A stretch of DNA of 64,000 bases. Source: Paracoccus sp. (in: a-proteobacteria). GTDB taxonomy: Bacteria; Pseudomonadota; Alphaproteobacteria; Rhodobacterales; Rhodobacteraceae. Where the stretch lies: the NCBI GenBank assembly GCA_030538705.1, contig JAUNTL010000003.1, forward strand, positions 1-64,000, given 5' to 3'. Below the pieces are notes generated by a model that was not told where the DNA came from, did no database searches, and saw only the letters and a list, made by a program, of their open reading frames with translations. Shown here piece after piece: positions 34,958 through 44,084 of this stretch (its first letter is position 1; the number at the start of each line of letters is the position of its first letter). The position numbers and the translations under genes are program-made.

Positions 34958-35509
34958 ATGGCGTCTGACAAGGCCACGGATTACATCAAGCGCAACCGCC
35001 CGCCGCGGGTGAACATCTCTTACGAAGATCCCTACGATTCCGAAAAGATGGTCGAACTGCCCTTTGTGATGGGCGTGATGTCGGACCTCTCGGGGAATGC
35101 GTCCAAGGTCGAAAAAGCCCCGATGGAAGAACGCGAGTTCACGGATGTCACGGCGGCGACGCTGGATTCCTACATGAACTCGGTCGCGCCCGGTCTCAGC
35201 TTCAATGTCGAGAACAAGCTGGGCGACGGCGAGGGCCGCATGGGGATCGAACTGAACTTTCACAAGATGGACGACCTGACGCCCGCCGCGATCGCCGCGC
35301 AGGTTCCGGCGCTGCGCAAGCTGCTGGAGGCGCGTCAGCATCTGGCCAATCTGCAACGCTATATGAACGCAAAGCCCAAGGCGCAGGAACAGATCCGTGC
35401 GCTGTTGAACGACCCGGACCTGATGGCGGCCCTGGCCGAGCGCGAAGCCCGCGCCGAGGCCGAGGCCGGGGATGTGGCGGATCGTCAGGACGAAAACGAA
35501 GGCAACTGA
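34958..35509 (+). CDS. tssB: Type VI secretion sheath small subunit TssB (VipA)
   Basis: 183 residues. Typical TssB motifs: 'RVNISYEDPYD', 'VELPFVMGVMSDLSG', 'DVTAATLDSYMNSVAPGLSF', 'IELNFHKMDDLTPAAIAAQVPALRKLLEAR', and a charged C-terminal helix rich in Glu and Ala. With TssC it forms the contractile sheath around the Hcp tube. tssC begins one base after its stop, so the two sheath proteins are tightly coupled. First gene after the predicted internal promoter, as expected for a highly expressed structural segment. Confidence 0.96.
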   Translation: MASDKATDYIKRNRPPRVNISYEDPYDSEKMVELPFVMGVMSDLSGNASKVEKAPMEEREFTDVTAATLDSYMNSVAPGLSFNVENKLGDGEGRMGIELNFHKMDDLTPAAIAAQVPALRKLLEARQHLANLQRYMNAKPKAQEQIRALLNDPDLMAALAEREARAEAEAGDVADRQDENEGN

Positions 35510-35510
35510 G

Positions 35511-36998
35511 ATGGCGCAAAACCCGCAGACCCTGACCGAACGCGCCCCGCTTGCCGAGCTGGACGAGTTTTCCGACATCCTGCACCAGACCATCAAGCCG
35601 CGCACCGAGCGCGCCGCCGAGGAGGTGGACAACGCCGTCGTGGCGCTGGCGCGCGAGGCACTGGACGACCAGACCCTGATCGCCGAGGACGTGATCGACA
35701 CCATCGGTGCGATGCTGGCCAAGATCGACGCCAAGCTGTCGGACCAGTTGAACGCGATCATGCATCACGAGGAGTTCCAGAAGCTGGAATCCAGTTGGCT
35801 GGGGCTGGCCTATACGATCAACCACTCCGAGACCGATTCGAGCCTGCGCGTCAAGGTGATGAACGCCTCCAAGACCGAGTTGCAGCGCCTGATGCGCCGC
35901 TTTCCCGGTGCGAAATGGGACAAGTCGCCCTTGCATCAGCGCGTCTATGAGGCCGAGTTCGGCACGCTGGGCGGCAAGCCCTTTGGCGCGCTGGTAGGCG
36001 ATTATTATTTCGACCACACCGCCGCCGATGTCGCGCTGCTGCGCGATCTGGGAAAGGTTGCGGCGGCTGCCCATGCGCCCTTTATCTCGGCCGCAGGGCC
36101 GACGCTGCTGGGCATGGACAACTGGTCCGAGCTGGGCACCCCCCCGGATCTGTCGGAAATCTTTGACACGCCCGAATATGCCGACTGGAACGCCCTGCGC
36201 GAAAGCGAGAACAGCCGCTATGTCGCGCTGGCGATGCCGCGCGTTCTGGCGCGCAGCCCCTACGGGCAGTCCAGCGGTCTGGCCGTCGAGGAGTTCGATT
36301 TTGAGGAGGAGACGGACGGCCATGACGGCGGCAAATACGCCTGGATGAACGCGGCGCACGCGATGGCCGTGAACATCAACCGCGCCCATAAGGAACATGG
36401 CTGGACGGTGCAGATTCGCGGCGTGCAGTCGGGCGGCGAGGTTCTGGACCTGCCCACCCCCGTTTTCGAGACGGGCGAGGGCACGAAAGAGGCCAAGATT
36501 CCTACCGAGGTCTCGATCACCGACCGTCGCGAGGGTGAATTGTCCAAGGCGGGCCTGATCGGTCTGGTGCATCGCAAGCACACCAACAAGGCCGCCTTCA
36601 TCGGCGCGCAGACCCTCTATAAACCCAAGAAATATGTGGATGATCTGGCAACGGCCTCGGATAATATGTCGTCGCGGCTGCCTTATATCTTTGCGGTGTC
36701 ACGTTTCAGTCACTATTTGAAATGTATGGTGCGCGACAAGATCGGGCAAAGCCCGGATCGCCTGCAACTGCAAACCCAGCTGCAAAGCTGGATCAACAAA
36801 TATGTCTCGGCTAACCCCGAAAGCGCCACTGAAAAGGAAAAGGCCAAAAAACCGCTGGCCGGCGCCAAGGTCGAGGTTGTCGAGGACGAGGAGAATCCCG
36901 GCTACTACATGGGCAAGTTCTTCCTCAGACCGCACTTCCAACTGGAAGGAATGGACATCGGGATGTCCCTTGTGTCCAAACTGCCGAAAGGCAAATAA
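35511..36998 (+). CDS. tssC: Type VI secretion sheath large subunit TssC (VipB)
   Basis: 495 residues from ATG 35511 (MAQNPQTLTERAPLAEL); the in-frame ATG at 35472 lies inside tssB. Signature segments are 'LNAIMHHEEFQKLESSWLGLAYTIN', 'VMNASKTELQRLMRRFP', 'PFGALVGDYYFDHTAADVALL', 'AAAAHAPFISAAGPTLLGMDNW', 'ANPRVLARSPYG'-type sequence (read here as MPRVLARSPYGQ), and the C-terminal 'NPGYYMGKFFLRPHFQLEGMDIG...VSKLP'. It contracts with TssB to drive the Hcp/VgrG spike outward and is recycled by ClpV. 38 bp separate it from hcp. Confidence 0.97.
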   Translation: MAQNPQTLTERAPLAELDEFSDILHQTIKPRTERAAEEVDNAVVALAREALDDQTLIAEDVIDTIGAMLAKIDAKLSDQLNAIMHHEEFQKLESSWLGLAYTINHSETDSSLRVKVMNASKTELQRLMRRFPGAKWDKSPLHQRVYEAEFGTLGGKPFGALVGDYYFDHTAADVALLRDLGKVAAAAHAPFISAAGPTLLGMDNWSELGTPPDLSEIFDTPEYADWNALRESENSRYVALAMPRVLARSPYGQSSGLAVEEFDFEEETDGHDGGKYAWMNAAHAMAVNINRAHKEHGWTVQIRGVQSGGEVLDLPTPVFETGEGTKEAKIPTEVSITDRREGELSKAGLIGLVHRKHTNKAAFIGAQTLYKPKKYVDDLATASDNMSSRLPYIFAVSRFSHYLKCMVRDKIGQSPDRLQLQTQLQSWINKYVSANPESATEKEKAKKPLAGAKVEVVEDEENPGYYMGKFFLRPHFQLEGMDIGMSLVSKLPKGK

Positions 36999-37036
36999 GC
37001 CGACCCTGAGACGCCATAACAAAGGAGCGCAAAATT

Positions 37037-37534
37037 ATGGCCGTTGATATCTTTCTGAAACTTTCCAACAACATCAAGGGCGAGTCGCAGGACGACACCT
37101 ACCGCGACAACATCGACGTTCTGGCCTGGGCCTGGGGCATGACCCAGTCGGGCACCACCCATCTCGGGCCGGGCGGCGGCAGCGGCAAGGTGAACGTCTC
37201 GGACATCTCGCTGACCAAATATGTTGATCTGGCCTCGAACGACCTGATCAAGCGCTGCACCAACGGCGAGCACATCGAAAACGGTGAGCTGATCGTGCGC
37301 AAGTCGGGCGGTCAGGCCCCGGTGGAATATTTCCGCCTGAAAATGAAGCAGATCATGATCACCAGCTATAACACCGGTGGTTCGAAAGATGGTCTGGACC
37401 GCATTCAGGAAACCCTGACCCTGAACTTCCGCGCCTTCGAGATCACCTACACCCTGCAAGAAGCCTCGGGTGCCGCCGGTGCCGAAGCCGTTGCCGGCTG
37501 GGACATCGCCGAAAACAAGGAGTGGAGCGCCTGA
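37037..37534 (+). CDS. hcp: Hcp, type VI secretion tube protein (TssD)
   Basis: 165 residues. Family N-terminus 'VDIFLKLSNNIKGESQDDTY', then 'DVLAWAWGMTQSG' and 'VSDISLTKYVDLASNDLIKRC', and the late 'YFRLKMKQIMITSYNTGGS' and 'TLNFRAFEITYTLQ' strands. Hcp hexamers stack into the inner tube and are the secretion hallmark. Strong AAAGGAG ribosome site. The last ~20 residues are a short Ala/Gly-rich tail. A likely processing or terminator hairpin follows at 37569, consistent with hcp being made in excess of the downstream genes. Confidence 0.97.
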   Translation: MAVDIFLKLSNNIKGESQDDTYRDNIDVLAWAWGMTQSGTTHLGPGGGSGKVNVSDISLTKYVDLASNDLIKRCTNGEHIENGELIVRKSGGQAPVEYFRLKMKQIMITSYNTGGSKDGLDRIQETLTLNFRAFEITYTLQEASGAAGAEAVAGWDIAENKEWSA

Positions 37535-37568
37535 GGCATTACGCCCCGGCACTTCATGCCCTGAACAA

Positions 37569-37601
37569 GGGGGTCGGCGCAGAACATGCGGCGGCCCCTT
37601 T
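37569..37601 (+). terminator. Imperfect hairpin between hcp and tssE
   Basis: GGGGGTCGGCGC (37569-37580) can pair imperfectly with GCGGCGGCCCC (37588-37598), followed by TTTCC. It lies 35 bp after the hcp stop in a 121-bp gap. Probably a partial terminator or an mRNA-stabilising 3' end that lowers read-through into tssEFG-clpV. Confidence 0.4.
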
Positions 37602-37655
37602 CCTTGCCCGCGATGACGGGCAGGATCAAAAGGACCACGCAGGCGGCGAACCCCG

Positions 37656-38276
37656 ATGAGTGACGCATCCGACAGCAGCAGCAAGCACGGCAGCCCGCGC
37701 GGCGACCGGCTGGGGCGGCGGCAGATGTCGCTGATGCAGGTGTTCCGCGCGGCCGCGCGCAACCGCGACGCCCGCGATCCGGGCCGCGTCGATGGCGGCG
37801 GCACGCATGGCGGTGATGGCGCCTTGCAGGATGCCGAAATCACCCGGCGCAGCCAGCAGCGCCGCGACGGCGCATCGGAGACCGCCTTGCGCGCCGATCT
37901 GTCGCAGGATGTGGCCAGCCTGATGAACACCATCCGGCTGGATGCGACGATTGATCTGGCGGACGCGCCCTATGTGCAGAAATCGGTCATCAATTACGGG
38001 TTTCAGGATCTGTCCAGCCTGACGCGCAATCAGCGCATGACGGGCCAGATCGCCGACTCTATCCGCCAGACCCTGATCGAACACGAGCCGCGCCTGATCG
38101 CCGCCAGCATCGAGGTGCGCATGCCCGGCGAATCCGACGACACCGATCACCGGCTGAAATTCGACATATCCGCCGACATGATCGCCACGCCTGCCGATAT
38201 TCCGCTGGATTTCGTGGCCGAGGTCGATCTGGGTGCGGGCAAGATTCACATGCAGCGGCTGCGGGTGGGTGGATGA
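37656..38276 (+). CDS. tssE: Type VI secretion baseplate subunit TssE (gp25-like)
   Basis: 206 residues, longer than the usual 135-170. The gp25 domain occupies the C-terminal ~125 residues: 'LSQDVASLMNTIRLDATIDLADAPYVQKSVINYGFQDLSSLTR', then the EPR motif in 'EHEPRLIAASIEVRM' that binds the sheath, and 'LKFDISADMIATPADIPLDFVAEVDLGAGKI'. The first ~80 residues are Arg/Gly/Ser-rich, with 'SLMQVFRAAARNRDARDPGRVDGGG'-like sequence split between two basic stretches. The start at 37656 gives the longest form; the ATG at about 37725 (MSLMQVFR) would be closer to homologues. It overlaps tssF by ATGA. Confidence 0.92.
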   Translation: MSDASDSSSKHGSPRGDRLGRRQMSLMQVFRAAARNRDARDPGRVDGGGTHGGDGALQDAEITRRSQQRRDGASETALRADLSQDVASLMNTIRLDATIDLADAPYVQKSVINYGFQDLSSLTRNQRMTGQIADSIRQTLIEHEPRLIAASIEVRMPGESDDTDHRLKFDISADMIATPADIPLDFVAEVDLGAGKIHMQRLRVGG

Positions 38277-40201
38277 AAAAGGCATTTCGCGACGCCTATA
38301 ACCGCGAGCTTGCGCTGCTTTACGAACGCTCGGCCGAGTTTGCGCAGGATTATCCCGGCCTGGCCGACCGGCTGGGCGGGCTGCTGCGCGAGAATGCGGA
38401 CCCGGCCGTGGCCGGGCTGCTGGAGGGCACGGCATTTCTGGCGGCGCGGGTGCAATTGCGCATGGACGAGGAGTTCCGCGCCTTTACCACCGAACTGCTG
38501 GAGCAGATCTTTCCCGAGGCGCTGGCGCCCATTCCCGCCGTGATTCTGGCGCGCGCCAATCTGCCGGAGGCCGCCGGCCCGCTGGAGGCGGGGATTCGCT
38601 TTGCCCCCGGCGCGATCATGGATGCGCGTTTCGTCGATGCCGAACAGCGGGTGTCGTGCCGGTTCACCACCGCGTCGGAACTGGTGCTGTGGCCGCTGGA
38701 GATCGGCGAGGTCAGCTATTTCGACCGCACCGGCCCGCTGGGTGCGCTGGGACAAGACCCCGATCAGGCCGCGCGCGCCGGGCTGTCGATCGAGATCGCG
38801 CGCACCGATGCCGGTGTGGCGCGTCACGGCGGCATAGGCGGGCTGCCGATCCGTGATCTGCCGATTCATTTTCTGGCCGAAAGCGATCAGGCCATCGCAC
38901 TATACGAGCAGATTTTCTGCGACCGGCTGCGTGTCAGCCTGCGCTGGCTGACGCCGCAGGGCGATGCGGTGTTCCGCCGCCTGTCGCCCGACCAGATCGC
39001 CCAGATCGGGTTCGACGGCGAGGCGCGGCTGTTTCCGCGCGACACGCGCCTGTTCGACGGTTTCGCCGAACTGCGCGAGGCCGCGATCTTTCCGCGCAAA
39101 TATCTGGGGTTTCGCATCATCGGGCTGGAGCGCGCCTTTCAGGGCATCAATGCCGATCGCGTGCAACTGGTGTTCGAATTCGCGCGCCCAGACGACATGC
39201 TGGCCGTGCGGCTGGGGCGTGATCATTTCGGCCTGTTCTGCACGCCTGCCGTCAACCTGTTCGAGGAAACCGCCTCGCAGGTGCGCCTGGACGGCAAGCG
39301 CGAGGAATATATCGTCACCCCCGATTCCACGCCCCTGACGCATTACGAGATTCACCGCCTGACCGAGGTTCACGCCCATTACGCGGGCGGCACCGAAAAG
39401 GTCGAGGTCCGCCCGCTTTATGCGCTGCCTGATGGTGATGTGCCCGCACGGCAGGCGCTTTATTACACCTCGCGACGCCGCGACCGGCGCCTGACCGTGC
39501 ACGAGCGCCGCTTTGGGATGCGCCAGCGTTACCGGGGGACCGAGACGCTGATCTCGATCTATGAACCCCCCAGCGAAGAACGCAGCGCGCGCGCGCAACG
39601 CCTTCAGATCAAGGCGCTTTGCTCGAACCGGCATCTGCCGGAATTGCTGCCGCTGGCAGGCTCGCGCGGGGATTTCTTTTTTGCCGACGACACCACCGTC
39701 ACGCTGGATTGCGTCGCAGGCCCGACCCTGCCGCGCGAGGCGATGACGGATCTGGACAAGCGCGGCCCCCACCGGCTGGAATCGGGCAATATCCATTGGC
39801 GCTTGATCTCTTATCTGGCGCTGAATCACTTTGGGCTGGACGATCGCGGCGGGCGCGATGCTGCCGCCAGCCTGCGCGAATTGCTGTCCCTGTTCGCCGA
39901 CCTGTCGGATGCGGTGACGGAGACCCAGATCGCCGGTATCCAGCATGTCGAGACCCGGCCCGTCACGCGCTCGATCCGGCGCGCCGAGGGGTATTTCCCC
40001 GCGCGCGGGCTGGAAATCGCCATCACCTATAACGAGACCGCCTTCGAGGGCAGCGGCATGATCCTGTTGGCCGCCGTGCTGGACCGCTATCTGGCCGAAT
40101 ACGCCTCGATCAACAGTTTTACGCAGACGGTCGCAATCTCGGCCCAGCGGGGCGAGATCAAACGCTGGCCGCCGCGCACCGGCACGGGACCGCTGATATG
40201 A
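38273..40201 (+). CDS. tssF: Type VI secretion baseplate subunit TssF
   Basis: 642 residues, the usual size. N-terminal 'AYNRELALLYERSAEFAQDYPGLADRLGG' and 'DPAVAGLLEGTAFLAARVQLRMDEEFRAFTTELLEQIFP' are diagnostic, as are 'YLGFRIIGLERAF' in the middle, 'PLTHYEIHRLTEVHAHYAGG', and the C-terminal 'ARGLEIAITYNETAFEGSGMILLAAVLDRYLAEYASINSFTQT'. It forms the TssFG wedge that joins TssK to the VgrG hub. It is linked by ATGA overlaps to both tssE before it and tssG after it, so the wedge components are made together. Confidence 0.96.
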   Translation: MKKAFRDAYNRELALLYERSAEFAQDYPGLADRLGGLLRENADPAVAGLLEGTAFLAARVQLRMDEEFRAFTTELLEQIFPEALAPIPAVILARANLPEAAGPLEAGIRFAPGAIMDARFVDAEQRVSCRFTTASELVLWPLEIGEVSYFDRTGPLGALGQDPDQAARAGLSIEIARTDAGVARHGGIGGLPIRDLPIHFLAESDQAIALYEQIFCDRLRVSLRWLTPQGDAVFRRLSPDQIAQIGFDGEARLFPRDTRLFDGFAELREAAIFPRKYLGFRIIGLERAFQGINADRVQLVFEFARPDDMLAVRLGRDHFGLFCTPAVNLFEETASQVRLDGKREEYIVTPDSTPLTHYEIHRLTEVHAHYAGGTEKVEVRPLYALPDGDVPARQALYYTSRRRDRRLTVHERRFGMRQRYRGTETLISIYEPPSEERSARAQRLQIKALCSNRHLPELLPLAGSRGDFFFADDTTVTLDCVAGPTLPREAMTDLDKRGPHRLESGNIHWRLISYLALNHFGLDDRGGRDAAASLRELLSLFADLSDAVTETQIAGIQHVETRPVTRSIRRAEGYFPARGLEIAITYNETAFEGSGMILLAAVLDRYLAEYASINSFTQTVAISAQRGEIKRWPPRTGTGPLI

Positions 40202-41262
40202 GTGCTGCGGGTGGCGGTGGCCGCAAGACGGGGGGCGGCGATGATCTGGGCCGTCTGGGCTGGCTGACCACGCTGCGCCGGATCGAGCGCGAGACCACCG
40301 GCCCGCGCATCGGGCGCAACCGGCGGCTGGCACAAGAGGCTGTGCGGCTGGGCCAGGATCCGTTTCTGGCCTTTCCCACCGCCGATTTCGCGGCCCCGCG
40401 CAAGGACGGCCCGCCCGGACCCGCCGGGCTGCCGCGTCATCTGCGCAGCCCGATCCTCGGGCTTTATGGTCCCCACGGCGCGTTGCCGCTGAACACCACC
40501 GAGGAGGTGCTGCGCTGGCTGGATGCGGGCGAGGGGGCCTTTGTGGCCTTTACCGACATATTCGCCAGCCGCTTTATCCAGTTGTTCTTTCGCGCCTGGT
40601 CGGACGCGCATCCGATCAGCCAGCATGACCGCCCCGACGACGACCGCTTTCAGACCTATGTCGGCGCCGTGGCGGGGGTGGCCACACCGGCCTTTCGCAA
40701 CCATGACGGATTGCCCGATACCGCGCGCCTGCCGCTGGTCAGCCTGTTTGGCGGGCGCGTGCGCAGCCCCGTGCGCCTGCGCCAGATGCTGCGTCAGCAT
40801 CTGGGCGTCGATCTGTCCGTCGAGGAGCATGTCCCCGGCTGGCTGGAGTTCGACGAGAGCGAGACCAGCCGTCTGGGCCAACGCGGCGCGCTGGGTCAAA
40901 GCACCTTTCTGGGCGCGCGCCTGCGATCCGTGAACGAGACGATCCGGCTGCATATCCGCACCCGCACGCTGGAGGAATACCGCCGATTTCTGCCCGGCGG
41001 CGCATCCTGCCGGCGCGTGGCCGATATTGTGTTCTGGTATCTGGGGCGCAGCTATGACGTCGAGGTCGTGCTGTCGCTGCCCGCCGACCAGATCGCCCAG
41101 ACGCGACTGGGGCAGGCGGGCGATCTGGGCTGGATGGCCGCCCTGCCGCGCCGCCCGCGCCCCGGCGCCCCCCCGGACGAGATGACCGAGGCCGCGACCT
41201 ATCGGCTGCGCCTCGATGCGCAGACCCCGCCTGAACAGACCGATCGGCAAACCGCCGCCTGA
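40198..41262 (+). CDS. tssG: Type VI secretion baseplate subunit TssG
   Basis: 354 residues. Motifs include 'LTTLRRIERETTGPRIGRNRR' and 'DPFLAFPTADFA', 'ILGLYGPHGALPLNTTEEVL', 'FTDIFASRFIQLFFRAWSDAHP', 'LRQMLRQHLGVDLSVEEHVPGWLEF', 'LGARLRSVNETIRLHIRTRTLEEYRRFLP' and 'VEVVLSLPADQIAQTRLGQAGDLGWM'. It pairs with TssF (2:1 in known baseplates). It starts inside the tssF stop and ends 11 bp before clpV, with GAGGA just ahead of the clpV start. Confidence 0.95.
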   Translation: MSAAGGGGRKTGGGDDLGRLGWLTTLRRIERETTGPRIGRNRRLAQEAVRLGQDPFLAFPTADFAAPRKDGPPGPAGLPRHLRSPILGLYGPHGALPLNTTEEVLRWLDAGEGAFVAFTDIFASRFIQLFFRAWSDAHPISQHDRPDDDRFQTYVGAVAGVATPAFRNHDGLPDTARLPLVSLFGGRVRSPVRLRQMLRQHLGVDLSVEEHVPGWLEFDESETSRLGQRGALGQSTFLGARLRSVNETIRLHIRTRTLEEYRRFLPGGASCRRVADIVFWYLGRSYDVEVVLSLPADQIAQTRLGQAGDLGWMAALPRRPRPGAPPDEMTEAATYRLRLDAQTPPEQTDRQTAA

Positions 41263-41273
41263 GGAGGAAAGAC

Positions 41274-44078
41274 ATGCCCGAAATCAGCATCGAGACCTAT
41301 GCCGGCAAGATGAACCGCGCGGGCTATGACGCATTCTTGCAGGCCATGCGCCATGCCCGCAGCGAGGGCAACCGCCATGTCGAGTTGTCGCATTGGCTGT
41401 TTCATGTCGTCTCGAACCAGAACAGCGATATTTCCGTCACGCTGAACGAATTGCGGCTGGACCGGGGCCGGGTGCTGAAGGATCTGGACCGTGCCATGTC
41501 CGGTTTGCGCAAGGGCGTGACCGAAACCCCCGGCATCGCGGATTCGCTGGGCGATGTGCTAAACCACGCCTGGACCTATGCCACGCTGTTCTTTGGCGAG
41601 ACGCAGATCCGGTCCGGGCATGTGCTGGTGGCGGCGCTGTCGGACGGGCATCTGAGGCGCGAACTGGTGACGGCCTGCCCGGTTTTCGCCGAAATCGGCA
41701 TCGACCACCTGTCGCGCGATGCGCGCAACCTCTGGGCGCGCTCGGAGGAGGAGGAGATGCGGCCGATGGACGGCTCGGGCCTGACCGCCGGGGCAGGCAA
41801 GGGGGCCGAGGGGGCGGCGGGGCAGGGTGGCACCACGCCCCTGGGCCGGTTCGCGAATGACCTGACCGCGCAGGCCGAGGCGGGCAAGCTGGACCCGGTG
41901 CGCGGGCGCGACGAGGAAATCCGCCAGATCATCGACATCCTGCTGCGTCGCCGCCAGAACAACCCGATCCTGACCGGCGAGGCGGGCGTTGGCAAAACGG
42001 CGGTGGTCGAGGGGTTCGCGCAGGCTCTGGCCTCGGGGGCGGTGCCGCCCGCGCTGCAAAACACCCGCCTTTATGCGCTGGATATTCAGGCCATGCAGGC
42101 CGGTGCCAGCATGAAGGGCGAGTTCGAGCAGCGCCTGAAATCCGTCATCGACGAGGTGCAGTCCAGCCCGAAACCCATCATCCTGTTCATCGACGAGGCG
42201 CATACGCTGGTCGGCGCGGGCGGCGCGCAGGGCACGGGCGACGCCGCGAACCTGCTGAAACCGGCGCTGGCGCGCGGCACCTTGCGCACCATCGGTGCAA
42301 CGACTTGGGCCGAATACCGCAATTATTTCGAGAAAGACCCCGCGCTGACCCGCCGGTTCCAGCCGATTCAGGTGGACGAGCCGGGAATCGAGCGCGCCTG
42401 CACCATGATCCGCGGCATCCTTGGCCCGATGGAGGCGCATCACCGCGTCCGCATCTCGGACGAGGCGATCGTGGCCGCCGTGGCGCTGTCGGCGCGCTAT
42501 ATCCCGGCGCGGCAACTGCCCGACAAGGCGGTGTCGCTGCTGGATACCGCCTGCGCGCGGGTGGCGGTCAGTCAGGCCGCAACGCCTGCCCGCATCGCCG
42601 ATCTGCGCGCCGCCATCACCGCCCTTGAGATGGAGCGCGAGGCCAAGCTGAAGGCGCAGGATCTGGGCGAGGATAATGCCGAGCGCGTGACCGAGATCGG
42701 CGAGGAGACCGAAAAGCTGCAAGCCGATCTGGCCGGGGCCGAGGCTGAATATGCCGAGGAACAGGCAATGGTCGCCGAGATCCTGCGGCTGCGCGAGGCG
42801 CTGACGGCAGCCGAGGATGCCGAGGCGGCCGACGGCGATGCGGCTGCGGACGTGGATGCGGATGCGGATGTGAATGGTGCCCCCGAAGAAGCGTATTTGG
42901 ACAAGGAAGAAGCCGGGCAAGAGGCGGGCGACGAATGGACGGCCCCCGATGCGGGGGCTGCGGCGATCGTGCCTGCACCCGGCGACAAGGCGGATGCGCT
43001 GCGTGCCGAGTTGCGAGCCAAGCTGTCGGAACTGGCCGCGCGCGCGCCCGATTCGCGCATGGTTTATGCACATGTGGACGAACAGGCCGTGGCCTCGGTC
43101 GTCAGCGACTGGACCGGGATTCCCGCCGGGCGCATGGTCGCGGACGAGTTGCAGGCGATTCTGGGTCTAGCCGAACATCTGCGCGAACGGGTGATCGGGC
43201 AGGATCACGGGCTGCGCATGATCGCGCGCCGGGTCGAGACCAGCCGCGCGGGCCTTGGCAACCCGCAAAAACCCATCGGCGTGTTCATGCTGTGCGGGCC
43301 GTCGGGCGTGGGCAAGACGGAAACCGCGCTGGCTCTGGCCGAGGCACTCTATGGCGGCGAACAGAACGTCATCACGATCAACATGTCCGAGTTTCAGGAG
43401 GCCCATTCCGTCAGCCTGCTGAAAGGCGCGCCCCCCGGCTATGTCGGTTACGGCGAGGGCGGACGCCTGACCGAGGCCGTTCGGCGCAAGCCCTATTCGG
43501 TCGTGCTGCTGGACGAGATCGAAAAGGCCCACCCGGATGTGCATGAGCTGTTCTTTCAGGTCTTTGACAAGGGCATGATGGAGGACGGCAACGGCCGCGC
43601 CATCAACTTCCGCAACACGCTGATCCTGCTGACCTCGAATGTCGGCACGGATACCATCATGCGCATGATGCCCGAGGGCGGCGAGGGCGATCTGGAGGGG
43701 GTCTCGGACGCGCTGAAACCCGCCCTGCTGGAGGTGTTCCCGCCCGCGCTGCTGGGCCGGATCGTGACGATTCCCTATGTGCCGCTGTCGGCGGATGTGC
43801 TGGCGGGCATCACCCGGCTGAAGCTGGGCGCGGTGGTGCGGCGGATGCGCGAAAGCCACGGTGCGCGGCTGGGCTGGGAGGATGGCGTCATCGACCACAT
43901 CGTTGCGCAATGCCGCGACCCCGACAGCGGCGGGCGGATGATCGACAACATCATCACCAACTCGATCCTGCCAGACCTGTCGCGCGAGGTTCTGGGCCGC
44001 ATGGTCCATGCGCAGGCGATGTCGGACGTGACGATCGGGCTGGACGGGCAGGGCGGCTATACCTACCGCTTTGAATAG
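41274..44078 (+). CDS. clpV: Type VI secretion AAA+ ATPase ClpV (TssH)
   Basis: 934 residues. The N-domain '[29 protein letters not shown]' begins with the ClpV-specific form. AAA module 1 has Walker A 'GEAGVGKT' (Gly235-Thr242) and Walker B '[10 protein letters not shown]'. AAA module 2 has Walker A 'GPSGVGKT' (Gly675-Thr682) and Walker B '[11 protein letters not shown]'. The middle domain coiled coil is interrupted by an Asp/Ala/Glu-rich insert (~515-565) before '[20 protein letters not shown]'. ClpV disassembles contracted TssB-TssC sheath. Last gene of the cluster; its stop lies 6 bp from that of the convergent methyltransferase gene. Confidence 0.96.
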   Translation: MPEISIETYAGKMNRAGYDAFLQAMRHARSEGNRHVELSHWLFHVVSNQNSDISVTLNELRLDRGRVLKDLDRAMSGLRKGVTETPGIADSLGDVLNHAWTYATLFFGETQIRSGHVLVAALSDGHLRRELVTACPVFAEIGIDHLSRDARNLWARSEEEEMRPMDGSGLTAGAGKGAEGAAGQGGTTPLGRFANDLTAQAEAGKLDPVRGRDEEIRQIIDILLRRRQNNPILTGEAGVGKTAVVEGFAQALASGAVPPALQNTRLYALDIQAMQAGASMKGEFEQRLKSVIDEVQSSPKPIILFIDEAHTLVGAGGAQGTGDAANLLKPALARGTLRTIGATTWAEYRNYFEKDPALTRRFQPIQVDEPGIERACTMIRGILGPMEAHHRVRISDEAIVAAVALSARYIPARQLPDKAVSLLDTACARVAVSQAATPARIADLRAAITALEMEREAKLKAQDLGEDNAERVTEIGEETEKLQADLAGAEAEYAEEQAMVAEILRLREALTAAEDAEAADGDAAADVDADADVNGAPEEAYLDKEEAGQEAGDEWTAPDAGAAAIVPAPGDKADALRAELRAKLSELAARAPDSRMVYAHVDEQAVASVVSDWTGIPAGRMVADELQAILGLAEHLRERVIGQDHGLRMIARRVETSRAGLGNPQKPIGVFMLCGPSGVGKTETALALAEALYGGEQNVITINMSEFQEAHSVSLLKGAPPGYVGYGEGGRLTEAVRRKPYSVVLLDEIEKAHPDVHELFFQVFDKGMMEDGNGRAINFRNTLILLTSNVGTDTIMRMMPEGGEGDLEGVSDALKPALLEVFPPALLGRIVTIPYVPLSADVLAGITRLKLGAVVRRMRESHGARLGWEDGVIDHIVAQCRDPDSGGRMIDNIITNSILPDLSREVLGRMVHAQAMSDVTIGLDGQGGYTYRFE

Positions 44079-44084
44079 GCGGGG

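Noticed and set aside
41559..43073. Minus-strand open frame of 504 codons opposite clpV
   Set aside because: It is antisense to ClpV AAA module 1 and the middle domain; the repeated His/Arg/Asp pattern is complement noise.
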